Below are positions 1-9,213 of a stretch of 64,000 nucleotides of DNA, piece by piece. The notes beneath the pieces are model-generated. The model was not told the DNA's origin. It was given only the letters and a program-made list of their open reading frames with translations, and searched no databases. Position 1 is the stretch's first letter. The number at the start of each line of letters is the position of its first letter. A program made the position numbers and the translations under genes. This DNA is from Hysterangium stoloniferum (Eukaryota > Basidiomycota > Agaricomycetes > Hysterangiales > Hysterangiaceae): contig WHVD01000013.1 in NCBI GenBank assembly GCA_015178975.1, forward strand, positions 1,054,001-1,118,000, given 5' to 3'.

Positions 1-45
1 GGGCTGATTCTGTCTTTCCATCTGTCCATTTACACTTTACTATCC

Positions 46-1735
46 ATGGCAAGTTTCTGTCCGTTAAGCTCGATTTATTGCTCGAATATCTTTTCCAGGT
101 ATATGTAAACAGCAGGAAGTTCGCATGGTACGACTGACCACTGATTAGGCCATACTGTTTCAACTCTTGTTGACATCGCCATTTAGTGGGTCTTGCATTA
201 AAGGTCATCGGTCGTCATCTTGCTACCACACGGATCGCCCTCTGTTTGAAATTAAAAAGAAGGGTAGGCCTGTTTCTCAGTGTACAAAGTGCAGGGACTT
301 GCGCAAGAATAAGCGCATGCATGTCAAATGCAGTTGTATTGGTACTTCAGCCCCTGGGCCATCAAGCAGTAGCGTACTTGAGGACCTAGATATTGATTTA
401 CCTAAGAATATTAATCCTACCAGTAGGTCTGCCCGTAAGCATGATAACACCTCACGTCTATTTTTCTTTGTTAGATCAACGGAAATTGCCAGCTATCCCA
501 ACTCTTCCAAACGGTATCAAAGATTTAGTGGCAGACTATACGCCTTCTATCGAAGCCAATCCCAAGCAACGTGGTGAGTATAATGCTTTATTTTTTGACA
601 TTCATATGTAAAGCGTATGGCAGTCGCACATCTTTTAAATCCTTGCAAGTGTCGTTCACTACGTGATTGCAGGTGTGCCTATGCTTCTAGTAGCAGAATG
701 CCATCCGTAGACCCCCCCTCAAACCAAGACCATGCAAATCTTGATCATTCTAACGTCGCCAGCCCAGATCTAGCATCTTTCAGCACTCCCGATCTCATTC
801 GAGGCTTAGTGTCCCAGCAGAATGTCGATTCACAGCCACAGTTTCGGGCGCGGACACAACCGTCACTCATATCTGAGCCAACACAATTACATATGCCGAA
901 TCACATCGTGTCATCCTTTGAGAATGAAACCATGTCACTTCCCTCAGTCGAGTTCTCAAGCAACACAAGCCTCCGGTATATTCCTCGTCTTTTCGACTTT
1001 CAGATGCTACCTTCTCTTGAAGAAGTTCCTGATTCTTTATCGCACCATGGGCATGGTGATGCACAGCTCGACAAATGTGGATGTGGCAATATATGTGCAT
1101 GTCCTGGTTGTAAAGAGTAAGCCAATTTTATGTCTTCATTGGCTTGGAGGAATAATTGACTTTTTAGGCATCGGGGGCCAAGCGCGAGTGATATCTCTGG
1201 AGAAGATTGTCCAGAAAACTGTAGTTTTTGTGTCGATCGTGCAAGTGGTCTTGCTTTGCCCTCCATCCCTTCATCTGTCATCAAAAGCCACTCAAAGTCC
1301 TCTAATGACTTCAAAGGTAGTTCTAGTCATGGCAGCACACCCTCCGCCCATGCCAACATCTATATGTCACCTTTGGAGGAGTTCCACACGGTGGCCGCAC
1401 TCATCCCGCCACCACCGGCCTCCCGAGCTCCTGCATCCGGAACCCTTGACGCCACCAATTTAAATGTATATCAGACAAACAAGTCGTCCAATTGGCAAAA
1501 GGCAGTGGGACTTGTGCAATTACCACGTCTAAAATGTTGTGGCGGGAGGTGTAGATGTCCCAGAGGAGAATGTGGGTGCCATTCTGAATGCCACGGTCAG
1601 TGTAGACCAGAACAATTACATAGCGAAATTCTGGGGAGTGGTAGTGTTGCGGAGATGCTAAAAGCAAGTAGGGCTATCCCCGATAGCGAGGTGAACCGAA
1701 GAAAGAGTTGTTGCTATAGTAAGAGGAAGAATTGA
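46..1735 (+). CDS. Copper-fist DNA-binding transcription factor, six exons, 479 aa
   Basis: Nuclear metal-responsive regulator of the Ace1/Mac1/Cuf1 copper-fist family, which controls copper and iron uptake or detoxification genes. Hand-built exons are 46-48, 99-127, 187-434, 475-573, 624-1116 and 1168-1735; they sum to 1440 nt and all phases close. The N-terminal copper fist shows C11, C14, C23 and H25 as zinc ligands, then the family's GHRSSSC block, the RPL-[FE]-KKKGRP minor-groove loop and a CxxC-R-LRK-K-HV-CxC tail. Three further Cys-rich clusters lie at about 642-690, 1072-1113 and 1536-1610, like the C-terminal metal-sensing Cys repeats of Mac1/Cuf1 proteins. The first coding exon is only the ATG, and intron 1 (49-98) starts with GC rather than GT; this start is chosen because it restores the conserved MV[YF]VN start. 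Introns are 50, 59, 40, 50 and 51 nt. Family certain; specificity (copper or iron) cannot be read here. Confidence 0.9.
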
Positions 1736-2066
1736 GGTACCACACAAGCGAGGTTCATAATGAAGATTCTACTGTATGATTTGCTATATGTACTCTCTAA
1801 ATCCTTTTTGTTTCAACCCGTGTAGATCATAATATAACATTTCAAGGCAAAGAGGGAATCACATGTGAATAAATGGATGTTTGGCTATTCTGGTACAGGA
1901 CAGGACGGCTTAGTTACGATATAACATCCAATGGTGCCGTTAGGAGGGACGTCTTGTTATACCCTAAAACTATTCTTACTATGCATATCATACAACGAAA
2001 GAAATACTCACGTATCGTCTGGTGTTAAAATAAAGAAATTTGAATTTGTAGTGCGTCAATCAAAGA
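1736..2066. other. Convergent intergenic region
   Basis: This 331-bp space separates the converging 3' ends of the copper-fist gene and the E2 gene. It is AT-rich and presumably holds both 3' UTRs and polyadenylation signals. I see no repeat, RNA gene or open frame worth calling. Confidence 0.6.
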
Positions 2067-2869
2067 TTAATGCTCACCGTCATAATGAAATCGAGTCTAC
2101 CATTAAAATATTAGTGTAAACAATAACAAAGGGAACAACCACAAAATTCCTACCTTTTTAGGGGACTTGGGCGCGGTTCTAACATAGCGATCATTGTCGA
2201 CGGGTCTATGGAATATCATCATTTTAGTAACGGGTGTGCAGCATATATGGAAGTCCCATCACCGTTCTTTTTTCTGTTCCTGCTATCAGTCGTAAAATAA
2301 GAGGTGATTAAAGATGAAGCGCGTACCTTACACGACGCTAGCATACTTTGCAAGGTTATACACACCGAAGCCACACTTAAAACCGGGGACCACTCGTGGC
2401 CGAGGATCGAGGCGCAGATCTAATGGGAAGTAAGTAAGAGGTAAGATTATCTAAGAGTCCTCACATGTCCATTAGAATAAACATGGGGATGAACAGGTGC
2501 TTGATATATGTCGTCGTTGACGAAAATGACCTCTGGTGAGGAGATGGGGTATTCCGGTTCGAATGTAAACTGCAAGGCGAACACTTCACCCTACAAGGGG
2601 GAATGTTATGAAATAGTTAAAGAGCCGTCTTAAATGAAGTAAAAACAGTGTATACATTGTATAAGTTGTCTCCCATAACTTCTATGCTGAGTAGCCATGT
2701 CTTAAAGTCGTCTGCCTTGAGTAATATAATGCCTGGAAGCGAGAAACAGATCGCTCGCTTATCAGTGCTAATCAAATTTCCCGACGAAGGAGCTCTTACC
2801 AGCTGGAGTTGAACCTGTCTTGAAATCCATAAGCTCCTTGGCTAATCGTCTCGAAGAAATACTGGTCAT
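2067..2869 (-). CDS. ubc16: UBE2W/ubc16-type ubiquitin-conjugating enzyme E2, seven exons, 154 aa
   Basis: E2 enzyme that carries ubiquitin as a thioester; animal UBE2W mono-ubiquitinates protein N-termini. Minus-strand exons in transcript order: 2869-2800, 2732-2656, 2590-2465, 2419-2327, 2279-2263, 2205-2154, 2096-2067, total 465 nt, all junctions GT-AG and in phase. The protein starts with the E2 helix (RRLAKELMDF), has a strand block ending in FEPEYPISSPEVIFV, the HPHVYSNGH motif, and catalytic Cys93 directly after it (HICASIL), then EWSP, SVCITLQSMLASC, and the W-class tail DNDRYVRTAPKSPKK. Length equals the family norm (about 151 aa). Exon 5 is only 17 nt, and no exon exceeds 126 nt, so simple ORF scanning misses the gene. 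Divergent from NFU1. The call to W class rests on HPHVYSNGH and the DNDRYV tail. Very sure of family. Confidence 0.93.
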
Positions 2870-2978
2870 TATCCAGGCTCACGATTTGGCGGAGGTGGCA
2901 GATGCAGCCGCTGTCCACCAAACCTATTACATAAGTGTGACTAACCTCTCGTTACTCTCTTGCCCTCATTTTTTACTC
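2870..2978. promoter_or_regulatory. Short bidirectional promoter between ubc16-like and NFU1
   Basis: Only 109 bp separate the start codons of the two divergent genes. Both promoters and 5' UTRs must lie here or overlap the neighbouring gene. No specific factor site was recognised. Confidence 0.55.
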
Positions 2979-3941
2979 ATGTCTGTCTTATCGCAAGTTC
3001 GGCTAATTGCAAAAGCGAATTTGAGAGATGTCCAAAGATTTTCGCTATTCACTCACAGGAGTTTCTCACTCGCATCCAGCTCTTTCTGTCAACGCGTCAG
3101 CCCGAGCTTTCGGAATGGCTCTCAATCATGGTCACCACATCGTCCTGGACCACGTTTAGGTGCAGTATTATTGTACACAGTGTAATATAAATGCCTAAAT
3201 CTAGCTTTTGCTTTAGTCCGTACAATGTTTATTCAAACTGAATTAACTCCAAATGATGACTCGCTAAAGTTTATACCTGGAGTACCAGTCATGCCAACGG
3301 GCTCCGCCGAGTTTCTTGATACTAGATCTGCATTATCCTCGCCCCTCGCTATTCGGCTTATGGGAGTTGAGGGCGTCAAGGGTGTTTTTTATGGACCAGA
3401 CTTCGTCACAGTCTCCAAAGACTCTGAGAATCCTTGGGCGATCATGAAGCCTGAGATATATTCAATCCTCATGGAGTATTTCACATCCGGCCAGCCATTA
3501 TTTCGGAGCGAGGAAGATCGGGAATCCGCTGGCCCTCAGGACACGAAAATTCTCGACACAGATTCGGAGATTGTAGCCATGATAAAGGAATTATTGGACA
3601 CGCGAGTCAGGCCTGCTATTATGGAAGACGGAGGTGATATAGAGTATAAAGGGTTTGATGAAGGCGGCAGCGGATTAGTCAAACTTATGCTGAAGGGTAG
3701 CTGCAGAGGTTGTGACTCGAGCACCGTAACCCTCAAATCTGGTATCGAGAGAATGTTAATGCATTACATTCCGGAAGTTAAAGGCGTTGAACAGGTGGGT
3801 GCATCCTGTCAACTTACGCTGGTCACGCCGTCAACATGTGATATCTAGGTTATAGGAGATGAGGAGGCGATTGCACTGGATGAGTTCAGTAAATTCGAAC
3901 GCAATTTGGCCCGGAAAGAAGAAAAAAGAACAAATAAGTAA
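2979..3941 (+). CDS. NFU1: NFU1 mitochondrial iron-sulfur cluster scaffold, three exons, 283 aa
   Basis: NFU1 passes 4Fe-4S clusters to lipoyl synthase and complex II-type targets in the mitochondrial matrix. Exons 2979-3159, 3217-3794 and 3849-3941 sum to 852 nt with closed phases. Residues 1-60 form an Arg/Ser-rich presequence with almost no acidic residues, typical of matrix import. The N-terminal Nfu domain begins at M64 (MFIQTE-TPN-DSLKFIPG). The C-terminal NifU-like domain carries the cluster-binding C223-x2-C226 in GSCRGCDSS. The last exon restores the usual tail (GVEQVIGDEEAIALDEF). Reading through the second intron would give a false ending at 3848. Human and yeast homologues are about 255 aa, so this copy is slightly longer at the presequence. 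An open frame at 2772-2939 on this strand is a shadow of the E2 gene's first exon. Confidence 0.93.
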
Positions 3942-4663
3942 GTAGAACAACTATATGTGAAGTGTTGATAGTTTTATGCAGAACTTGGAACAGAATGTCG
4001 CAGTATATGTCTGTATAATTAGTAGACAATAATTGCTGCCTATTTTAGTGAGTACATTAACAGATTGCCAAATTGCTAACTGTCAAGTCTGTGTTCGGCT
4101 TCACCTACAGTGATGGTTTTGCAATGTTTTGCAACTTTTCAGAGACTGGCAAATAGAACTAGCAGAAAAATAGGTAAAATTAAGATAAATTAGTGTTTGA
4201 TAGAGTACTCTATGGATGTTATTTTATGTCTATATAGAGCATATTCAGTTGAGCTGTTTATGAGATATAAAATGTTTTCTGAGTGGGTATCATTCTGTGT
4301 TAAGATCTAAGCAAGGTGTTAAGAGGAGACTCTATGTTGGAGGGCTAATGATAGAGATTGTACTAGTCAGGAGGTCCAACTCTATAAAACAGGTGAAGCT
4401 TGGCTTCAACTTATATGTTGTGTCCTCATACAAACTGTTAAGGTGCTCTGGTATTTCAAACAGAGTGGATAGTATGATAAGGACTGAAGACAACACTTAG
4501 CTCACTAGACCAGAGGGTGTTAAGTTCTGGATTTCAGGTGGAATTCCTGGTGGATATTCCAGACACTTACCCAGAACATATCCATGGAGTTTCTGGGGAT
4601 TAGTTCAGGGAGTATTGGAATATTACCAGAGAGTACAGATTGGACTTGGCTTCAGTTTATGTA
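3942..4663. repeat. Decayed LTR-like fragments left of Tc1-1
   Basis: No gene. From about 4516 the sequence runs from a terminus-like TGTTAAG to a GACTTGGCTTCAG segment, which matches the reverse complement of the 3' end of Gypsy-B-type LTRs (GCTGAAGCCAAGTCC at 42172). A similar GCTTGGCTTCAAC segment occurs at about 4398-4410. I read this as old minus-oriented LTR remnants into which Tc1-1 inserted. A CAGTGA-plus-TTTTGCAA stretch at about 4108-4150 may be another transposon end. Confidence 0.4.
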
Positions 4664-4902
4664 CAGTGACTTACAAAACCTTTCCAATGTTTGGAGTTTG
4701 CATATTGGCAAACTGCTACCAGGGGAGAAAAAATAGTAAAAAATATCAAAAATTCACATTAGATAGCTAAACATGTATAGAATCGTGGCCTAGAATATTA
4801 TTACATAATATATATTTTTGGGCATGCTAAAAATAGTTTAGTCAGGCCTGCTCATTGGAAAGGTTTTGTGGCTGATGATTATGATGCAATATATGCAATA
4901 TT

Positions 4903-6500
4903 TTAATACTTGGTATACCCTCCCTTGGCCTTTATGACTGTGTCAACCCTCTTTGGCATGCTTTTAATTAACTTCTGACACTCAGAAGCTGGTATATCTT
5001 CCCACTCCTTCTCTATCCTCTCCCACAACTCCAGAATCCCACTTGGTGCAGTGGCATACTGTCCCAGCTTTCTCTTCAAGTAATCCTATAGATGCTCAAT
5101 TGGATTGAGGTCTGGGGATTGGGCAGGCCATGGTAGGACAGTCATTCCATTATTTTCAAACTATTCCTTTGCCTTTTTGCAGGTATGTTTTGGATCATTA
5201 TCCTGCTGAAAGATGATTTTAGCAGGGTCCAACTGGTAATACCTGATGCTGTTTTGGAGGTCTTCATCCAAGATGCTCCTGTAAAGTTCCCCATCCATTC
5301 TACCCTCAATACTGGTGGCATATCCCACACCCTCCCACATGAAGCACCCCCAAACTATGACTGATCCTCCACCAAACTTCACTGTCCCTTGAACAAGCCT
5401 CTCATTCAGGCCTTCCCCAGTCTTTTTCCATGCCCATTTCCTCCCATCTGAGTCAAGGTGATTTATTTTAGTCTCATCAGATCACACAACCCTCCTCCAG
5501 TCATCTAAAGTCCAGTGCTGGTGGGCCAAAGCAAAGTCAAGCCTTTCCTTCATATGTCTCTTGGACAAAAGTGGCTTCTTCTTCTTCACAACTGCTTTCA
5601 TCCCTGCTTTCTTCAAGCTCCTCTGAACTGTCTCAGCTGAAATAGGGTTGTTGGTGATGGTCTGAAGTTTCTGGGCTATGTCCACTGCAGTTTCAGCCTT
5701 TCTAGATGTGATTAGATGGACTGCATGACAGATGTTGGTAGCAGAGAGCTTCTTGGGATGACCTCTAGAGTTGATTTGGGAAGGGTAGGAAGGTGCTTAG
5801 AGTGAAGTCTAGAGATAGTACCAATGCCAAAACCAGTGATTGAGGCAATGGATGGAGTGGAATGGTGTTAAGTGCCGTGTCGGGAACTTATTCCGGAACT
5901 ATCGGGAAGTCACCGGGAAGTCGGAAACTCGTGGATAGGGTCAGGACGTCGGCTTCAGCTTATGTGCTGCGCCTCTACGCAAACACTCAATGTCCTTAAT
6001 TTCGGAAGTGAACTAACGACGGAAGATATGGATATTCAGAGTTCCGAAGAGTTCCGAATATCGAGCGTACAGAAAGACGGGAGGAGGAATAAGAAACTAA
6101 GTCGATATCAGATCTAAAGTAAAGTACAAATTCGCGGAAACTAATATAAGTCTACTCGTTATTGTACTACAAACTGAGACCATAATAAGATGGAAACGGA
6201 AGTGTTCTTAAAACGGAAATACAATAAGACATATTAGGAAGACAATATTCCGAGACGGGAATACAACAACAAACGAGTGAATACTTGTCAACGGACAAAT
6301 TACCAAATGTGGAACAAACGAAGAACGCGGATGATACGGTAACTATGATGTTCCGTAGTCGGATATCGGATATCGAAAGTGGGAGATCGAAAGTCGGATA
6401 TTGAAACATCCGGGAACGGGTCGTAACAAATGGCCAGCTTCAAGTAGAGAGATAATATATTGTTGTTGAGCAGGAGAGAGGGAGTGTATGATGGATTGCT
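4903..6500 (-). pseudogene. Tc1-like DD34E transposase pseudogene, split by a solo LTR
   Basis: Cut-and-paste transposase remnant ending at TAA 4903-4905 with the common GGYTKY tail. The DDE blocks are recognisable: SDETKIN (first Asp, about 5475), QQDNDPKHT (second, about 5190) and NPIEHL (Glu, about 5095). At least three in-frame stops break it: TGA before SDETKIN (TGG expected), a stop after KKAKE near 5161, and one after PIEHL near 5089. The helix-turn-helix region (EAGHSTPSIASITGFGIG) is interrupted exactly between E-A-G and H-S-T by the LTR at 5866-6428. Dropping the LTR and one AATGG makes the frame continuous across that point. The upstream start codon is not clear. Dead copy. Confidence 0.85.
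5866..6428 (-). mobile_element. Solo LTR (563 bp) with TSD AATGG inside Tc1-1
   Basis: In plus orientation it runs TGTTAAGTGCC...GGGTCGTAACA, flanked by AATGG at 5861-5865 and 6429-6433. The reverse complement begins TGTTACGACCCG, the same terminus as the Gypsy-B LTRs (TGTTACGACCCGG at 48699), so it is a diverged member of that gypsy LTR group in minus orientation. It left behind only one LTR, implying recombination between the two LTRs after insertion. Confidence 0.87.
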
Positions 6501-6840
6501 GGCAATGTGAGGAGACAGTAATATCAAAATTGACTATAGATCAACAAGTCATGTGACCATATTGAATAGAATCAACAAAGACATGTGATTTGGCCAGTTT
6601 ATATAGTATATATTGTATCAAAATCATCAGCCACAAAACCTTTCCAATGAGCAGGCCTGACTAAACTATTTGTAGCATACCCAAAAATGTATATTATGTG
6701 ATAATACTCTAGACCATGATTCTATACATGTTTAGCTATCCAGTGTGAATTTTTGAAATCTTTTGCTATTTTCTCTCCCCTGGTAGCAGTCTGCCAATAT
6801 GCAAACTCCAAATATTGGAAAGGTTTTGTGAGTCACTGTA

Positions 6841-7320
6841 TCTCCTTTCATGTTTGCTAGTTTAGTTTTCATTATTACTGGATTTGGTATGTTATACATT
6901 CCACAGTCTATATAGTCTGGCAGATGTTATACATACAATCTAGTCAGAAAATCAGCTTAGATTCCCCCCAGTAATCTCAAGTATATTTTCTGCTCTAATC
7001 TCCTCTTTGAAACACACCACTTTACCTTGTTGGAGCCCATGGGCTCTGACCCATCTATCACTTGACCTCCAACCTATCTATCTTGACCCCCCGACTCATC
7101 TCTGCCCAACCCCTTGACTTCCATGGAATTCCTGCAGCCGACTTTCCGATCTCTCAACCCATGAACCCCTCCCAGACTCCCCAGGATTCCTGTCTGCCTG
7201 TTTGAAATTGGACAAGACGATCTCATGAGGTGCAGTGTATAAGCTGAAGCCAAATACTACCAGCTTTCCCATGGGTTTCTCCAGAAATCCTCCGATAAGC
7301 TCTGTGCACGACTCTTAACA
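6841..7320 (+). repeat. Decayed Gypsy-B-type LTR, 3' portion
   Basis: Shares the order of blocks with the Gypsy-B LTR: ATTATTACTGGATTTGGTATG, a CTGGCAGATGTT block, AGCTTAGATTCCCCCCAGTA, a GGAGCCC-GGGCTC block, TTGAAATTGGACAA, AAGCTGAAGCCAA, ending in CTTAACA. Many C-to-T and G-to-A changes make it much more AT-rich than 41700-42241. Its 5' part is missing at the Tc1-1 junction. Confidence 0.7.
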
Positions 7321-7522
7321 TTGGCAGAGATCACTCTAAGCAACTCCTTACTCTTGATCAGCAACAGTTTATTCTCAATATGCTTGAGTGTTATAACATG
7401 TCTGACTGTCATCCAATTCTAACACCTATGGCACCTGGTATATCCCTTTCCAAACAAATGGGTCCTGAGAATGCTGCAGAGGTGGATTTCATGTGTAGTG
7501 TTTCTTATCTCAATGCTATTAG
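7321..7522 (+). pseudogene. Copia-1-like pol fragment
   Basis: A short plus-strand piece matching the Copia-1 stretch between reverse transcriptase and RNase H (GRDRSK, LTLDQ-QFILN, ML-C/R-YNMSDCHP, PGxSLSK-MGPENAAEVDFM), as also seen near 34840-35030. It is cut on the left by the decayed LTR and on the right by the Copia-3 LTR. Non-functional. Confidence 0.75.
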
Positions 7523-7797
7523 TGTTGAAACAGCTCAATATGTAGCTGAAGATCACTCAGAATATTGTGAGGGATGAGATGAAAGCAAGCTCTAAGGTTG
7601 CTTTCCTAAAACCCCACAGGTGTGATGATGCACTGGGCACTTATTTAAGTGCCCAGGTTCCCAGGAATCTACATAGTTGTCTAACTAGGTAATTCACTAA
7701 TTACTGCACCTACAGTGCTGGGAAAAATACTACAAATATCAGAAAACTATACAGAGTAATATAGAACATCATAAAGCTGTAATATCATACTCTAACA
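7523..7797 (-). mobile_element. Copia-3 3' LTR (about 275 bp)
   Basis: The reverse complement runs TGTTAGAGTATG...GTTTCAACA. It lies directly downstream of the Copia-3 pol end (stop near 7817), separated by a purine-rich GATCAGGTGTGAG, which fits a polypurine tract. The partner 5' LTR is not in the window. Confidence 0.65.
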
Positions 7798-8022
7798 CTC
7801 ACACCTGATCTGACAGCTAACCTAATCCTAACATTGATCTTAAATACTCCACCTTTGGCTTAGCCAAAGGCTTTGTCAAAAGATCAGCAGGCATCTCTGA
7901 AGTTGGCAAATGCACAACTTTAATCATTCTATTCTCTACTTCCTGTCTTAACCAATATGTCCTGAAATCAAGATACTTTATATGACCATGGTGTTCAGGA
8001 TCTCTAGCAACTGCAATAGAAG
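7798..8022 (-). pseudogene. Copia-3 RNase H C-terminus, cut by Gypsy-A
   Basis: Minus-strand end of a Ty1/copia polyprotein: SIAVARDPEHHGHIKYLD, the YWLRQEV helix, PADLLTKPLAKPKVE and a terminal MLGLG. Gypsy-A inserted at the AGAAG duplication (8018-8022). The upstream coding sequence resumes at 20406, where ...LYLDNQSS joins TSIAVARDPE, so the two pieces belong to one element. Confidence 0.85.
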
Positions 8023-8665
8023 TGTGAAGGGTATGCATATATGCATAATTGGACTAAGGAATAATAGTTGGATTATAGTACTTTATTATTTACCTTTTAT
8101 TTTCTTCATTTACATTCTTTCTATATTTCGAGCATACCCTTATTTTGTAGTTCGAAGCTTTGTGTATATGTATGGGCGCTCTCGGCGCCAAACGAGAGAC
8201 ACTTTTTACCCAGCAGACACTACCTCGTAAACGACCCAGACGTCGAATAGCGAGAGGTGTCAAGGGTAAAGTCTCAACTACCTATAAAGGTAGTATTCTC
8301 TCGCATACTAAAGTACTTTGAACTCGAACCGCGAAGGTCGAGTTCCCCTCTAAGGTCTTTGCGCTCGTCGACACTATAGTCGACTCGCGCTACTATATCT
8401 TTACTTTAGATATTCAGCTTCTTGTTGATTATATATCTTGCGTCTAGCTACGAGTTGTACCGTGAAGGTCAACTCTTTCCTTCTCTCATTCTAGCCGTCA
8501 AGAGCAACTGTACAGTTGCTCTTGTGATGCATAGTGTGTCTCCTTACTAGTACTGCCAGTCTAGTAATCTACGATATTGTACTGTACGGTCAATACCTAC
8601 TAATAGTAGTTGAATAAACACTATTCTTCGTATATAGAATGGTCAGAATCTATCGACTCTTCACA
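8023..8665 (+). repeat. Gypsy-A 5' LTR
   Basis: 643 bp, TGTGAAGG...CTTCACA, very similar to the 3' LTR at 19758-20400. Contains several perfect or near-perfect palindromes, including a 26-bp perfect one at 8499-8524 centred on CTGTACAG and CTACCTATAAAGGTAG near 8279-8294. The primer-binding site should lie just after 8665 (GTGGTGATCCGGGCC), though I could not match it to a tRNA with confidence. Confidence 0.88.
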
Positions 8666-8734
8666 GTGGTGATCCGGGCCGGACCGTTCTTTTCCTACGA
8701 AGAAAGATCTTATTATTGGACTACTAAAACTTGA

Positions 8735-9208
8735 TGTGAGGAGTATGCTTTTACCACAGTTTCATTGTGGTAAAACACTCCTTTTATTTCATTTATATTT
8801 TACATATTCTATTCATATTTTACTATCTTTCACATTCTTCGAATATCGCATATTTCATTAGTTCGAAGCATTGTGTATACTTGTGGGTGCACTCAGCACC
8901 AATTAGAACTCAGACACACTTTAACCCAAGAACCACCACTCATAAGACACAAACTAGGTCTACTACGAGCGGTGATCAGGGTAACGTGTCAGCTACTACA
9001 TAAGTAGCAGTATCTGAACTACTGAGCACTTCTGGCCTCGAACTGTAATAGTTGAGGCCTCCACTCAAACCATCGCACTCGTTGACTCCTTCGTCATCTC
9101 GTGCTCTTTCTCTCACTTTCTCTTATATTGCACCGAATAGGTCAATATCCTTCCTTTCTACTCATTTCTTCGTATATAGAACGGTCAGAACTTCCGCCAC
9201 TCTTCACA
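8735..9208 (+). mobile_element. Solo LTR-S (474 bp) with TSD CTTGA in the Gypsy-A leader
   Basis: Runs TGTGAGGAGTATGC...CTCTTCACA with CTTGA at 8730-8734 and 9209-9213. Shares terminal sequence and the TATAGAACGGTCAGAACTTC block with LTR-E (20501-21135), so it belongs to the same broad gypsy LTR group. Near its 5' end a 10-bp stem (TTTTACCACA / TGTGGTAAAA, about 8750-8776) forms a strong hairpin. Confidence 0.87.
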
Positions 9209-9213
9209 CTTGA

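Larger units (their letters stand above)
4664..6838 (-). mobile_element. Tc1/mariner element Tc1-1 with about 220-bp terminal inverted repeats
   Basis: The ends read CAGTGACT..., flanked by TA on both sides (4662-4663 and 6839-6840), the classical Tc1 target duplication. The left arm (4664 to about 4885) and right arm (about 6615-6838) are inverted copies of each other. Each arm holds an outer and an inner inverted CAAAACCTTTCCAAT-like site (about 4675 and 4856 on the left), reminiscent of the IR/DR layout of Tc1-like elements, where each end has two transposase sites. Contents: a minus-strand transposase pseudogene and a nested solo LTR at 5866-6428. Without the LTR the element would be about 1.6 kb, the normal size. 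Confidence 0.88.

Noticed and set aside
2772..2950. Plus-strand coding exon (ELLPAGVEPVLKSISSLANRL)
   Set aside because: It is the complement of exon 1 of the E2 gene, whose conserved motifs and splice sites fit the minus strand.
3795..3848. NFU1 ending at 3848 (QVGASCQLTLVTPSTCDI)
   Set aside because: This is read-through of a GT-AG intron; splicing restores the conserved NFU1 C-terminus.
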